Assembly (NCBI GenBank): GCA_037968395.1
Contig: JBBKVK010000221.1
Span: 1 to 7,331, forward strand
Direction of reading: 5' to 3'
DNA from: JADKBO01 sp037968395
Lineage (GTDB): Bacteria > Bacteroidota > Bacteroidia > Chitinophagales > Saprospiraceae
Length of the DNA stretch: 7,331 bases
Shown piece after piece: positions 1-7,255 of this stretch. The notes under the pieces are model-generated. The model ran no database searches, was not told the DNA's origin, and worked only from the letters and a program-made list of their open reading frames with translations. Made by a program: the position numbers and the translations under genes. How positions within the stretch are numbered: the first letter of the stretch is position 1; every line of letters starts with the position of its first letter.

Positions 1-2
1 TT

Positions 3-1325
3 TCAACTATTGTCTGCCACAACCTTCCCATATAAATCGTAGTCTTCAGCATATTCAATAAATACATCGGCAAAGTCGCCTAACCTTACAAAGTTATCTG
101 CTGCGGTTACTAATACTTCATTATCCACTTCTGGACTATCAGATTCTGTACGACCTATGAAGTAATCAGACTCCTTACGATCAAACAAAACCCTAAGTGT
201 TTTACCAACTTTAGCATCATTTTTATCAAATGAAATTCCCTGTTGAACTTCCATTATTCTATTGGCTCGATCGGCTTTTTCTTCTGCAGGGACATCGTCT
301 TCCATCTCGTAAGCCCCAGTATCTTCTTCATGAGAATATTGAAATACCCCAACTCTATCAAATTTCATATCTTCCACGAAGTCAAGCATATCTTGAAACT
401 CTTCTTCTGTTTCACCAGGAAACCCTACTAAGAATGTTGTTCTAATGGTAATGTCAGGGACCATCTTTTTAGCCGCAGCAATTAGCTCTCTCTGCTCTAA
501 TTGAGTGATCTGACGTTTCATTCTAAACAATACATCGTCGTTTGCATGCTGAAGAGGTATGTCTAAGTAATTACAAACTTTTGGTTGTCTCGCCATTACT
601 TCAAATATCTCTAGGGGAAATTTACTTGGATAAGCATAATGCAATCTTATCCATTCGATGCCTTCTATTTCGCACAATGCATCAAGCAGTTCTGGTAAGG
701 CTCTTTTTTTATAGAGATCTAAACCGTAATAGGTTAATTCTTGAGCGATGAGGATGATTTCTTTTACACCCATTCTAGCCAAATTTTTGGTCTCTCTTAC
801 TAAGTCTTCGACTGACTTTGACACATGTTTGCCTCTCATCAAAGGGATAGCACAGAATGTACAAGTACGGTTGCACCCTTCAGATATTTTAAGATAGGCA
901 AAGTGGGATGGAGTAGAAGTGACTCTTTCTCCAATCAGTTCATGTTGATAGTCTACATCAAATTTTGCCAATAATCCGGGTAATTCCATGGTCCCAAAAA
1001 AAGCATCTACCTCAGGAATTTCATCTTCTAACTGATCTTTGTACCGTTGAGATAAGCATCCAGTTACATAGAGTTTGTCAATGCCTCCTTCATTTTTGAT
1101 GGCAGCATAGTTTAAGATGGTGTTTACAGACTCTTCCTTAGCAAGATCGATAAAACCACAGGTATTCACGACAATGATATTGGCATCATCTTTATCGGAA
1201 TCATGCACCACGTCAAAATCATTTGCTTTTAATTGGGTAATTATATTTTCTGAATCGACAATGTTTTTTGAGCAACCTAGAGTTACCACATTAACCTTGT
1301 CTTTCTTTAATGTTCTTGCCTTCAT
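3..1325 (-). CDS. rimO: Ribosomal protein uS12 (S12) methylthiotransferase RimO
   Basis: This is a complete 440-residue radical-SAM methylthiotransferase. RimO adds a methylthio group to the beta-carbon of a conserved aspartate in ribosomal protein uS12, in the cytoplasm, using two [4Fe-4S] clusters and S-adenosylmethionine. The N-terminal UPF0004 domain carries its three cluster cysteines at C18 (LGCSKN), C56 (NTCGF) and C90 (TGCLSQRY). The radical-SAM motif CNRTCTFC supplies C151, C155 and C158 and runs into AIPLMRG. This SEGCNRxCxFCxIPxxRG form is typical of RimO; the tRNA enzyme MiaB usually has EGCDNYCTFC. GFPGETEEEF (301-310) is another family motif, and residues about 372-436 form the TRAM domain. 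The length is normal. The start fits because the LKKDKVNVVTLGCSKN opening matches, from memory, Bacteroidota RimO N-termini, and a TAnnTTTG motif lies 23 bp upstream. It follows mutS2 on the same strand after 106 bp. No frameshift or missing key residue is seen. Confidence 0.97.
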   Translation of the reverse strand: MKARTLKKDKVNVVTLGCSKNIVDSENIITQLKANDFDVVHDSDKDDANIIVVNTCGFIDLAKEESVNTILNYAAIKNEGGIDKLYVTGCLSQRYKDQLEDEIPEVDAFFGTMELPGLLAKFDVDYQHELIGERVTSTPSHFAYLKISEGCNRTCTFCAIPLMRGKHVSKSVEDLVRETKNLARMGVKEIILIAQELTYYGLDLYKKRALPELLDALCEIEGIEWIRLHYAYPSKFPLEIFEVMARQPKVCNYLDIPLQHANDDVLFRMKRQITQLEQRELIAAAKKMVPDITIRTTFLVGFPGETEEEFQDMLDFVEDMKFDRVGVFQYSHEEDTGAYEMEDDVPAEEKADRANRIMEVQQGISFDKNDAKVGKTLRVLFDRKESDYFIGRTESDSPEVDNEVLVTAADNFVRLGDFADVFIEYAEDYDLYGKVVADNS

Positions 1326-1348
1326 ATATGTATTGTAATATCAATGTG

Positions 1349-1356
1349 CAAAGGTA
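1349..1356 (-). promoter_or_regulatory. Probable rimO promoter, -7 element TACCTTTG
   Basis: On the minus strand the sequence reads TACCTTTGCAC, an exact match to the Bacteroidota -7 consensus TAnnTTTG read by the primary sigma factor. The element ends 23 bp before the rimO ATG, so transcription would begin roughly 15-20 nt upstream of the start, giving a short leader without a Shine-Dalgarno sequence, as is common in this phylum. No clear TTG/TTTG -33 element sits at the expected distance upstream, which weakens the call. If real, rimO has its own promoter and does not depend wholly on mutS2 transcription. Confidence 0.5.
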
Positions 1357-1391
1357 CATATTTCTTATGCCTCCTCTTTATTATATAAGAT

Positions 1392-1419
1392 AAAGTTGCT
1401 TTTTGGTAAAAAGTTGCTT
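1392..1419. repeat. 10-bp direct repeat with embedded short hairpin between mutS2 and rimO
   Basis: The decamer AAAGTTGCTT (plus strand) occurs at 1392-1401 and again at 1410-1419, an 18-bp period. Overlapping the two copies is a small inverted repeat at 1399-1413: stem CTTTTT / AAAAAG around a 3-nt loop. The stem is almost all A-T pairs and is not followed by a T run in the mutS2 direction, so it is a poor intrinsic terminator. It could be a weak terminator, a protein-binding site, or chance in A+T-rich DNA. Confidence 0.4.
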
Positions 1420-1431
1420 GAATCTGAGTGT

Positions 1432-3816
1432 TTATATCTTTATTAGAGTTACGCCTTCGCCGCCTTGATCGTCCTCAGGGTGCCAGACTTTGGAGATGCC
1501 TTTGTATTCTTTTAGCTTCTTTCTTACATTTTTCTTTAAGATCCCATTGCCTATACCATGGATGATCTGGAGCTCAAATGCATTGTTCATTATGGCACGT
1601 TCGATAAATTCTTCGACAAACCACATGGCATCTTCCAATTTGTATCCTCTGATATCGAGTTTGGTTTCCACCTTTCCGCCAATGCCAGATACTTGGCTGG
1701 TGTCAATGCTTTTTTTGCGATTGATCTCTATGGGTTCGTTCGCTGGGAGTAAATCTTTTTTGTCTACAAATACTTTTAGAAAACCCATCTCCAATTCCAC
1801 TTTTGCTTTCTCTATCTTGATGATCTTACCTACACTATCTGTATTTCGGACTCTTACAAAATTGCCTACCGCAATATCGCCTTCTTTTATTTTGATGGTT
1901 TCAAAGACCTCTTCTTTGAGGTTGTTTACCACTTTTCGGATGCCTTCTTTTTGCTCTTTTTGAGTTTTTGCGAGGGCTTCGGCTTTCTCTAAGTCTTTGG
2001 TTTTTCGAAGCTCTTTTATCAGGTTTTGAAGTTCTCGATTGTCCGAATCAGATTTGAACAAACTAGCTTCTTTTTTATCTAATTTAAGCTTTTTTCGTTG
2101 GTACTCTAAGTCAGATTGTAGGGTATTATAGTTTTTGATTAATTTATCAATGGTTTCTTCTTTTTCTAAAAGAGTGGTCATTTTTTGCTCCATTTCTCTT
2201 CGTTCTGTTTGGAGATCGATGAGCATGTCTTCGAGCGCATTTTCGTTTTTACCTGCTTTCTTTTTAGCATTCGAAATCACCTTCTCTGGCAGTCCTATTT
2301 TTTGAGCTATTTCAAAAGCAAACGAACTTCCTGGTCTCCCTACTATTAATTGATAAGTGGGGCTTAACCCTTTTTTATCAAATTCCATAGACCCATTGAG
2401 TAGTCCGGTCATTTTATAAGCGTAAAACTTTAAGTTGGAATAATGGGTGGTAATGACACCAAATGCTTTTTTATAGTTTATATCATGTAGAATGGCTTCG
2501 GCAATGGCACCGCCTATTTTTGGGTCTGTTCCTGAGCCAAACTCATCTATTAGTACCAATGACTCCTTACTAACAGTATCTAGAATAGTCTTCATGTTTT
2601 GTAGATGAGAGCTATATGTACTTAGGTCGTCCTCTAAAGATTGTTGGTCACCTATATCAACAAAGATTTCCTTAAAGATTCCAAATTTGGAGTGTGCATC
2701 CGCAGACACTAATATCCCAGATTGGACCATCAATTGCAATAGGCCCACAGTCTTCATAGTCACAGACTTTCCTCCAGCATTTGGTCCGCTCAGTATCAAC
2801 ATTCTATTAGGTTTAAACAACTCTAAGTTGAATGGGACTACTTCTTCTCCACTTTGCAATAATTTTAGAAGTAGTATTGGATTTTTAGCGGTATTTAGAG
2901 CGAGTTTTGGTTTATTGACCAATTCGGGTTTTACTCCGTCTATTCTATTTGCAAAAATAGCTTTAGCTCTTAAAGTGTCCAATCTTATTAGGATGTCTCC
3001 AACTTGTTTAAGATCGTGTTGGAATGGTCTGATGAAGTTACAGAGATTTCTGAGTATTTTATAAATCTCAGTCCTTCGTTCGGTGTGTAAATTAAAAATT
3101 TCGTTATTGATAATTATCGTCGCTTCTGGTTCGATATAAACCATTTTACCAGTAGCAGATTCGTCATGGATTACACCATTTATTTTTCTTTTATTTTCAG
3201 CTGCTACGGTGAGGACTCTCCGCCCACTACGCATACTTTCTAAGTTTTCAGTTAAGAAATTCAATTTATTATATTTTTGAACTTCAGACCTGAACGTCTT
3301 ATCCAATTCTCTTTCTTTGTTAGAGATGCTTTTACTAATTTTAAGCAAGTTTTCGGAGGCATCTGGTCTTACTTCACCTTCTTCATCAAATACTCTAATT
3401 ATTTCTTTAGAAAGTTGGGGATCAATGGTAATTAGCTCACATATTTCGTAGAGCGCTGGGTATTTTTTCTGTCTAGTGAAGTCTTTAAAGAACACTACCA
3501 GCTCATAACCTAATTGAACAGTTCTATGTATTTTTTGAATTGCTTCTACTTCTAAAACGTAGTTTTCTTTCGAAAGTAAGTAGAGGTCTTCTTCAATGTT
3601 TTCATAACTGCCAAATGGAATGGTTTCACCAGATTGTAATGCAATTAACCATTCACTAGTCTCACTAAGTTTACGATCTATTTTAGAATAATCTGTATAG
3701 ATTTCAGACTTGAGGATTGATTTTTTACCATCTTCCCCCAAGCATTCGGCTGCAATAAGGTTGAGAACTTTTGTGAATTCTAATTTATCATATATATCCT
3801 TGGGATATAATTTCAT
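1432..3816 (-). CDS. mutS2: MutS2 family ATPase / Smr-domain protein
   Basis: This is a complete 794-residue MutS2, a cytoplasmic MutS paralogue lacking the mismatch-recognition and connector domains of MutS. Family members have been linked to suppression of recombination (Helicobacter, Thermus) and, in Bacillus subtilis, to splitting collided ribosomes; which applies here is not shown. Residues 1 to about 310 form the helical core/lever region. The ATPase follows, with Walker A GPNAGGKS at 344-351, the conserved DIGDQQSLEDDLSTYSSH segment at 387-404, Walker B LVLIDEFGSGTDP at 420-432 and the H-loop TTHY at 456-459. A long charged coiled coil covers about 525-640. A KOW-like beta segment follows at about 646-691. 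The C-terminal Smr domain (718-794) has LDIRG at 720-724 and HGIGNG at 753-758, the two motifs tied to nuclease or RNA-binding activity. The length is usual for the family. The ATG is the natural start: MKLYPKDIYDKLEF matches the usual family opening. No Shine-Dalgarno sequence is seen. All ATPase motifs are intact. Confidence 0.97.
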   Translation of the reverse strand: MKLYPKDIYDKLEFTKVLNLIAAECLGEDGKKSILKSEIYTDYSKIDRKLSETSEWLIALQSGETIPFGSYENIEEDLYLLSKENYVLEVEAIQKIHRTVQLGYELVVFFKDFTRQKKYPALYEICELITIDPQLSKEIIRVFDEEGEVRPDASENLLKISKSISNKERELDKTFRSEVQKYNKLNFLTENLESMRSGRRVLTVAAENKRKINGVIHDESATGKMVYIEPEATIIINNEIFNLHTERRTEIYKILRNLCNFIRPFQHDLKQVGDILIRLDTLRAKAIFANRIDGVKPELVNKPKLALNTAKNPILLLKLLQSGEEVVPFNLELFKPNRMLILSGPNAGGKSVTMKTVGLLQLMVQSGILVSADAHSKFGIFKEIFVDIGDQQSLEDDLSTYSSHLQNMKTILDTVSKESLVLIDEFGSGTDPKIGGAIAEAILHDINYKKAFGVITTHYSNLKFYAYKMTGLLNGSMEFDKKGLSPTYQLIVGRPGSSFAFEIAQKIGLPEKVISNAKKKAGKNENALEDMLIDLQTERREMEQKMTTLLEKEETIDKLIKNYNTLQSDLEYQRKKLKLDKKEASLFKSDSDNRELQNLIKELRKTKDLEKAEALAKTQKEQKEGIRKVVNNLKEEVFETIKIKEGDIAVGNFVRVRNTDSVGKIIKIEKAKVELEMGFLKVFVDKKDLLPANEPIEINRKKSIDTSQVSGIGGKVETKLDIRGYKLEDAMWFVEEFIERAIMNNAFELQIIHGIGNGILKKNVRKKLKEYKGISKVWHPEDDQGGEGVTLIKI

Positions 3817-3869
3817 TCTTAATTTATTTAATATTAATATGTTTTGATTTTACCCTTTTTATTTCATGT

Positions 3870-3914
3870 TAATATAAAGGTAATTAAAAGGAAGTATTAA
3901 TTAAAAAGTATTAA
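3870..3914. repeat. Degenerate A+T-rich tandem repeat upstream of mutS2
   Basis: On the plus strand three related units lie head to tail: TAATATAAAGG (3870-3880), TAATTAAAAGGAAGTAT (3881-3897) and TAATTAAAAAGTAT (3898-3911), the last lacking three bases relative to the second. As a result the 9-mer AAGTATTAA appears exactly twice, at 3892-3900 and 3906-3914. The repeat lies 54-98 bp before the mutS2 ATG and would overlap or flank any mutS2 promoter. It may be an operator or simple slippage in A+T-rich DNA; the low complexity makes chance similarity plausible. Confidence 0.4.
3875..3882 (-). promoter_or_regulatory. Weak candidate mutS2 promoter, -7-like TACCTTTA
   Basis: The minus strand reads TACCTTTA, one base from the TAnnTTTG consensus (final G replaced by A), 58 bp upstream of the mutS2 ATG. 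No TTG-type -33 element stands at the usual distance. It is the best promoter candidate I found in the 143-bp gap, but the match is incomplete and the region is so A+T-rich that it could be fortuitous. mutS2 could instead be read through from the surface-protein gene, since no hairpin terminator is visible after that gene's stop at 3960-3962. Confidence 0.25.
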
Positions 3915-3959
3915 CGTAACAGTTATGTGATTGTTGAGGAAGTGAATGATAATTGATGA

Positions 3960-6900
3960 TTAATATATAACCGTTATATCTTTTTTAATAAGTTTATTTA
4001 CTCCAAACTCATCAACATACTCTACCAACAATACATAAACACCAGGTTGAACTTTATTACCATTAAATGTGCCGTCCCATAATTCTGGTTCGGATGCTGG
4101 AAAGAACTTTTCTTTAGAGAATACTTTATTGCCCCATCTGTTAAAAATTGAAACATTATTGAAAACTAAATTTGGGTCATTTGTTGCTATAAACCAATAA
4201 TCATTGTTACCATCATTGTTCGGAGAGAAAATTTGAGGCACAAATACCTTTGAAGTCTCCTTAACCAACACGAAGTAACTTTCCTCAATAACACAATCAT
4301 TATAATAAATAAAGATTGTATGTTCATATTCTCCTGGTGTTAAATTAGCCAATGTCACTTTAGCGCATTCTAAACTACTACAATACAATTCACCATTAAT
4401 AAACCAAGAGATAGAATCGATAAGGGAAACTTCACTCATGGTGTAATTAAGAGCTATATTCATTATATCAGACTCATATATTTCAGTTAAGCCTTCGATA
4501 TTATAAGTAATTATTGGTGTTGGATCAATTGTGAAAGTCTTGATTACTTGACAAGAGTTACCGTCTATAATCTGAATAGTATGATCTCCAATCGCTATGT
4601 TAGAAACATTTTCTGTCACATTAGTATTGTCTAATAAATAGGTATAGTTACCATCTCCACCTTGTGCTGAGATCTGTAATGAACCGAATAGATCATCAAT
4701 GCATTGAGGGTCAAACACCTGTAAGTCGCCTGATGGGTTTTCTAATAAAACAATTGAAGTGTCAGCTTGGTATACACACCCATCTTTTTCATAAACTAGA
4801 TTAATATTATGTACACCTGCTCCTGCAGCTATAGCATCAAAAACGCCTAAATTCGAAATATAATCACCACTCCAAGTAAATGTGCCTTGTGAAGTGTTAC
4901 CTTGTTTGACAGAGATAAATATAAGCAAGTCACTAATCCAAGCATTCTCACAAATGAAATTTTGTGTCGGTGTAATTGAAAACTCTATGTCGTTACAATC
5001 AAGTGAAGAGCAATTAACAGCTGTTGTGGAACCCTTACACATACAGTTACTATTAATTAATATTTCAGCATCTATGGTGGTGTTAATTGGTAAGTTTTCA
5101 AAGGTATAAGTTGTTTCAGAGATTGTTGCAATGGTAATTCCATTCTGAATAATAGAATAAGAATCTGCGCAGCCCTCAGCATCCCAAGAGAAAGTAACGC
5201 TATTAGCTTGTTGATCACATTGTACATTAAGCATTGGTACGTCTGGAAGTACTACTATGTTTTTAACTAATGTGTCTCTACAATTGCCGTTTGATATAAT
5301 TAATTCTATAGGGTAAGTACCTGATATACCTGTAAACTCAATATTTATTGGACCACTTGAATTTAAAGATCCAGCCGTAATGATTGCTTGACTTGGTATT
5401 TTCCATACATATTGAAAATCTGGATTAGAATTACCAACTGCTAATAAAAGGACTTCTGTCTCTCTACAAACTTCAATGGGTAAATCATAATTGGCTTTTG
5501 GAGTTTCAACTATTTCAATTGGAAAATCAATTGTAGAAACTCCGGAGCAGAAATTTTCTACCGAAACAGCTATAATACCACTTCCAGAATTAGTAAAATC
5601 TACCATTATCTCTGTCGAGTTAGTGTTACCGCTAACGTATGTAGCTCCAGCAGGAATAGTCCAATTAATTATTTTAGTTGGTTGATCACTTGTGATTTTA
5701 TAGGTTCCTATATTATCGTCACTGCAAATATTTAGTGTCCAATCTTCTGCTGTTATTTGAGGGCGGGTGTCATCTGGATCGATTAATTCTGCTGGTATAT
5801 CAAATATACAGGAGTCTTGACCAAAATACATCGTTATTTCTACTCTGTAGAAGTCTCTTTTTGTGATGATAATATCACCTTCTACATTGTCATTATCCAC
5901 CAGTTCTTGCGTAGAGTCAAACCATTTATATGATAAAGTATATCCAGGGGGAGCTGAGATGGCTGATGATGTGAACCCAATATTGAGACCTCCATTGTCA
6001 CAATTGATTACACCAATATTGCCCTGTAAATCTACAATCGTAGCATTTAAAGAAACCATACTATCACAACCCCTTGCAGTCTGCCCAGCAAGTGTTATAT
6101 TCAGGTTTTGAACCGATTGAGTAATCATTGTACCATTATAATCAAATGGTTGACAGCTATAAATAGATACATTAGCTCTAGGCTTTGGCGATATCTCGTC
6201 CACATATACTTCTTGGGTGTATTTACATCCTGATGTTGATATTGTCACATCATGAGTAATTTGTCCACCATTGTATTGAATCATTGGTCCTAGCCAACCA
6301 ATCACACCATCCCCGTTAGGATCTTCTGTAAGCGGCCCTGCAAAAGGGAAATCATTAAAACAAACAGCAACTGTATCAAAGACTTCTTTCCCCAATGGCA
6401 TTACTGTGATGTTTTGAGTTAAGGTATCAGTAATATCACAACCATTTGTAGCATATACAGACACTTGATAGTCGCCAGGATAATTAAATTTCCAAAATGT
6501 ATTGTATCCTAATAATCTAAAAGTATCAGGATAATCAGGCGTCGCAGGAGTCATTTTCCAAAAATAGTCGATATCCAACTCACTAATAGATGGACGGAGT
6601 AGATAGTTTTTATGCCCTAAACAGACTGTATCAGCAGGAATAGAATCTTTTGAAACTAAAGCACCGAGTTCGTCTAATGGGAATGGCTGAGCACCTTGGA
6701 GAACCTCTATTTCATAATCACAAACCGTCCCTGAGTACCCATCAATGAAAAAATAATAAACTTGACCAATAACGAACTGATCACTAAATAATGTAAAATC
6801 ATTAATATTCGGAACTGTAGGGGCGTAACAATCTAATACATCATTGGCGTTAATCTTTCCACTTGGAGGTAAATCACACGTAGTGTAGATTGCCGATTGA

Positions 6901-7235
6901 ACTCCTAATTCTGCTTGAACACCTTTGACACAATTATCTAATAATACTCTGAGCTCAATAGTAGTAGATCCTGCTACAAATGCAAACCATGACATATTAC
7001 TAGGTTGACCACCAAAAGCAGGACAAAGCACATTTCGTATTGAATCCGCAGTGTTTAAGGTGTCTGGCATTCTAGCATTAAATCCATCAAGGCAATTTAG
7101 ATCACAAATGATAGGAGCTGACTCACAAGATACACTGGCTTTTAGACTATCACAAGGGATGCCTTCCTGACTAAATACAGAAGAAGCGGACCCTAGAATC
7201 AATATAGTGATGACTACAAGTAGTCTAAATTTCAT
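3960..7235 (-). CDS. Large modular surface protein with T9SS type B (CHU_C) sorting domain; probable adhesin
   Basis: This 1091-residue exported protein is probably anchored at or released from the cell surface; its ligand is unknown. Residues 1-22 are a Sec signal peptide: K2 and R4, a hydrophobic core, and likely cleavage after SVFS. Residues about 28-180 form a Cys-rich domain whose WFAFVAGSTTIELRV and GQVYYFFIDGYSG segments resemble the PPC beta-jelly-roll. A PKD/Ig-like module follows (about 200-280), then two related Cys-bounded repeats (about 291-348 and 360-402, the latter with GCDSMVSLNATI). Further Ig/PKD-like modules cover about 408-484, 497-578 and 580-663. An Fn3-like module follows (about 668-745), another Ig-like module (about 750-832), an SprB-like repeat (about 838-904) and an Ig-like stretch to about 992. 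Residues 996-1091 are the gliding-motility-associated C-terminal domain, with VPQIFSPNNDGNND, FNRWGNKVF, LWDGTFNG and PGVYVLLVEY. This type B signal directs secretion by the type IX system. There are 34 cysteines, none in the sorting domain. Export and sorting calls are firm; module borders are approximate and adhesion is inferred. It has its own promoter-like motif upstream and no functional link to mutS2. Confidence 0.9.
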   Translation of the reverse strand: MKFRLLVVITILILGSASSVFSQEGIPCDSLKASVSCESAPIICDLNCLDGFNARMPDTLNTADSIRNVLCPAFGGQPSNMSWFAFVAGSTTIELRVLLDNCVKGVQAELGVQSAIYTTCDLPPSGKINANDVLDCYAPTVPNINDFTLFSDQFVIGQVYYFFIDGYSGTVCDYEIEVLQGAQPFPLDELGALVSKDSIPADTVCLGHKNYLLRPSISELDIDYFWKMTPATPDYPDTFRLLGYNTFWKFNYPGDYQVSVYATNGCDITDTLTQNITVMPLGKEVFDTVAVCFNDFPFAGPLTEDPNGDGVIGWLGPMIQYNGGQITHDVTISTSGCKYTQEVYVDEISPKPRANVSIYSCQPFDYNGTMITQSVQNLNITLAGQTARGCDSMVSLNATIVDLQGNIGVINCDNGGLNIGFTSSAISAPPGYTLSYKWFDSTQELVDNDNVEGDIIITKRDFYRVEITMYFGQDSCIFDIPAELIDPDDTRPQITAEDWTLNICSDDNIGTYKITSDQPTKIINWTIPAGATYVSGNTNSTEIMVDFTNSGSGIIAVSVENFCSGVSTIDFPIEIVETPKANYDLPIEVCRETEVLLLAVGNSNPDFQYVWKIPSQAIITAGSLNSSGPINIEFTGISGTYPIELIISNGNCRDTLVKNIVVLPDVPMLNVQCDQQANSVTFSWDAEGCADSYSIIQNGITIATISETTYTFENLPINTTIDAEILINSNCMCKGSTTAVNCSSLDCNDIEFSITPTQNFICENAWISDLLIFISVKQGNTSQGTFTWSGDYISNLGVFDAIAAGAGVHNINLVYEKDGCVYQADTSIVLLENPSGDLQVFDPQCIDDLFGSLQISAQGGDGNYTYLLDNTNVTENVSNIAIGDHTIQIIDGNSCQVIKTFTIDPTPIITYNIEGLTEIYESDIMNIALNYTMSEVSLIDSISWFINGELYCSSLECAKVTLANLTPGEYEHTIFIYYNDCVIEESYFVLVKETSKVFVPQIFSPNNDGNNDYWFIATNDPNLVFNNVSIFNRWGNKVFSKEKFFPASEPELWDGTFNGNKVQPGVYVLLVEYVDEFGVNKLIKKDITVIY
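3963..4250 (-). other. T9SS type B C-terminal sorting domain (CHU_C / gliding-motility-associated)
   Basis: This region encodes residues 996-1091 of the surface protein. The order FxPQIFSPNNDGNND, then SIFNRWGNKVF, then ELWDGTFNG, then PGVYVLLVEY and a final beta strand ending in TVIY is the full pattern of the family. It passes through the T9SS translocon with the cargo. Unlike the rest of the mature protein it has no cysteine. Type B signals in SprB-like proteins are known to need a PorP/SprF-type partner; none is encoded in this window. Confidence 0.95.
4524..4724 (-). other. SprB-like repeat module in the surface protein
   Basis: This region encodes residues about 838-904. The pattern C845, GSLQISAQGGDGNYTYLLDN, then IAIGDHTIQIIDGNSC895 and a closing strand FTID matches the SprB repeat, named from the Flavobacterium johnsoniae gliding adhesin. 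Only one copy is present, whereas gliding adhesins often have many, so a direct motility role is not implied. Confidence 0.75.
7170..7235 (-). other. Sec signal peptide of the surface protein
   Basis: Residues 1-22 read as a short basic start (K2, R4), a hydrophobic core LLVVITILILG, and a small-residue cleavage region SASSVFS before QEG. The predicted cut is after S22. There is no lipobox cysteine at the cleavage point (the first Cys is C28), so the protein is not a lipoprotein. It also supports the chosen ATG. Confidence 0.9.
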
Positions 7236-7255
7236 ATTATTAAATAATTAAAGTG

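Noticed and set aside
230..751. Short plus-strand open frames inside rimO
   Set aside because: They overlap each other and the conserved rimO coding region, and their translations resemble nothing known to me.
3..1325. MiaB (tRNA methylthiotransferase) instead of RimO
   Set aside because: The radical-SAM motif context SEGCNRTCTFCAIPLMRG is RimO-like; MiaB has a CDNYCTFC-type motif. The N-terminus also fits RimO.
1490..1963. 157-codon open frame on the plus strand, antisense to the mutS2 C-terminus
   Set aside because: It lies wholly opposite the conserved Smr, KOW-like and coiled-coil coding region. Its translation is a low-complexity Ser/Phe/Leu-rich string without motifs, as expected for a shadow frame of Lys/Glu-rich coding sequence.
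2687..3064. 125-codon plus-strand open frame opposite the MutS2 ATPase region
   Set aside because: It covers the antisense of the Walker A region; the conservation belongs to the minus strand, and no start signal or recognisable domain is present.
1432..3816. Canonical mismatch-repair MutS
   Set aside because: There is no N-terminal mismatch-binding domain with its Phe-X-Glu motif, and the C-terminal Smr domain defines MutS2.
3817..3959. Possible small RNA or riboswitch in the gap before mutS2
   Set aside because: The gap is strongly A+T-rich and I found no stable stems or known aptamer pattern; only the degenerate tandem repeat stands out.
4882..6111. Several 64-82-codon plus-strand open frames inside the surface-protein gene
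   Set aside because: All are antisense to well-structured modules of the 1091-residue protein, with no promoter or motif of their own.
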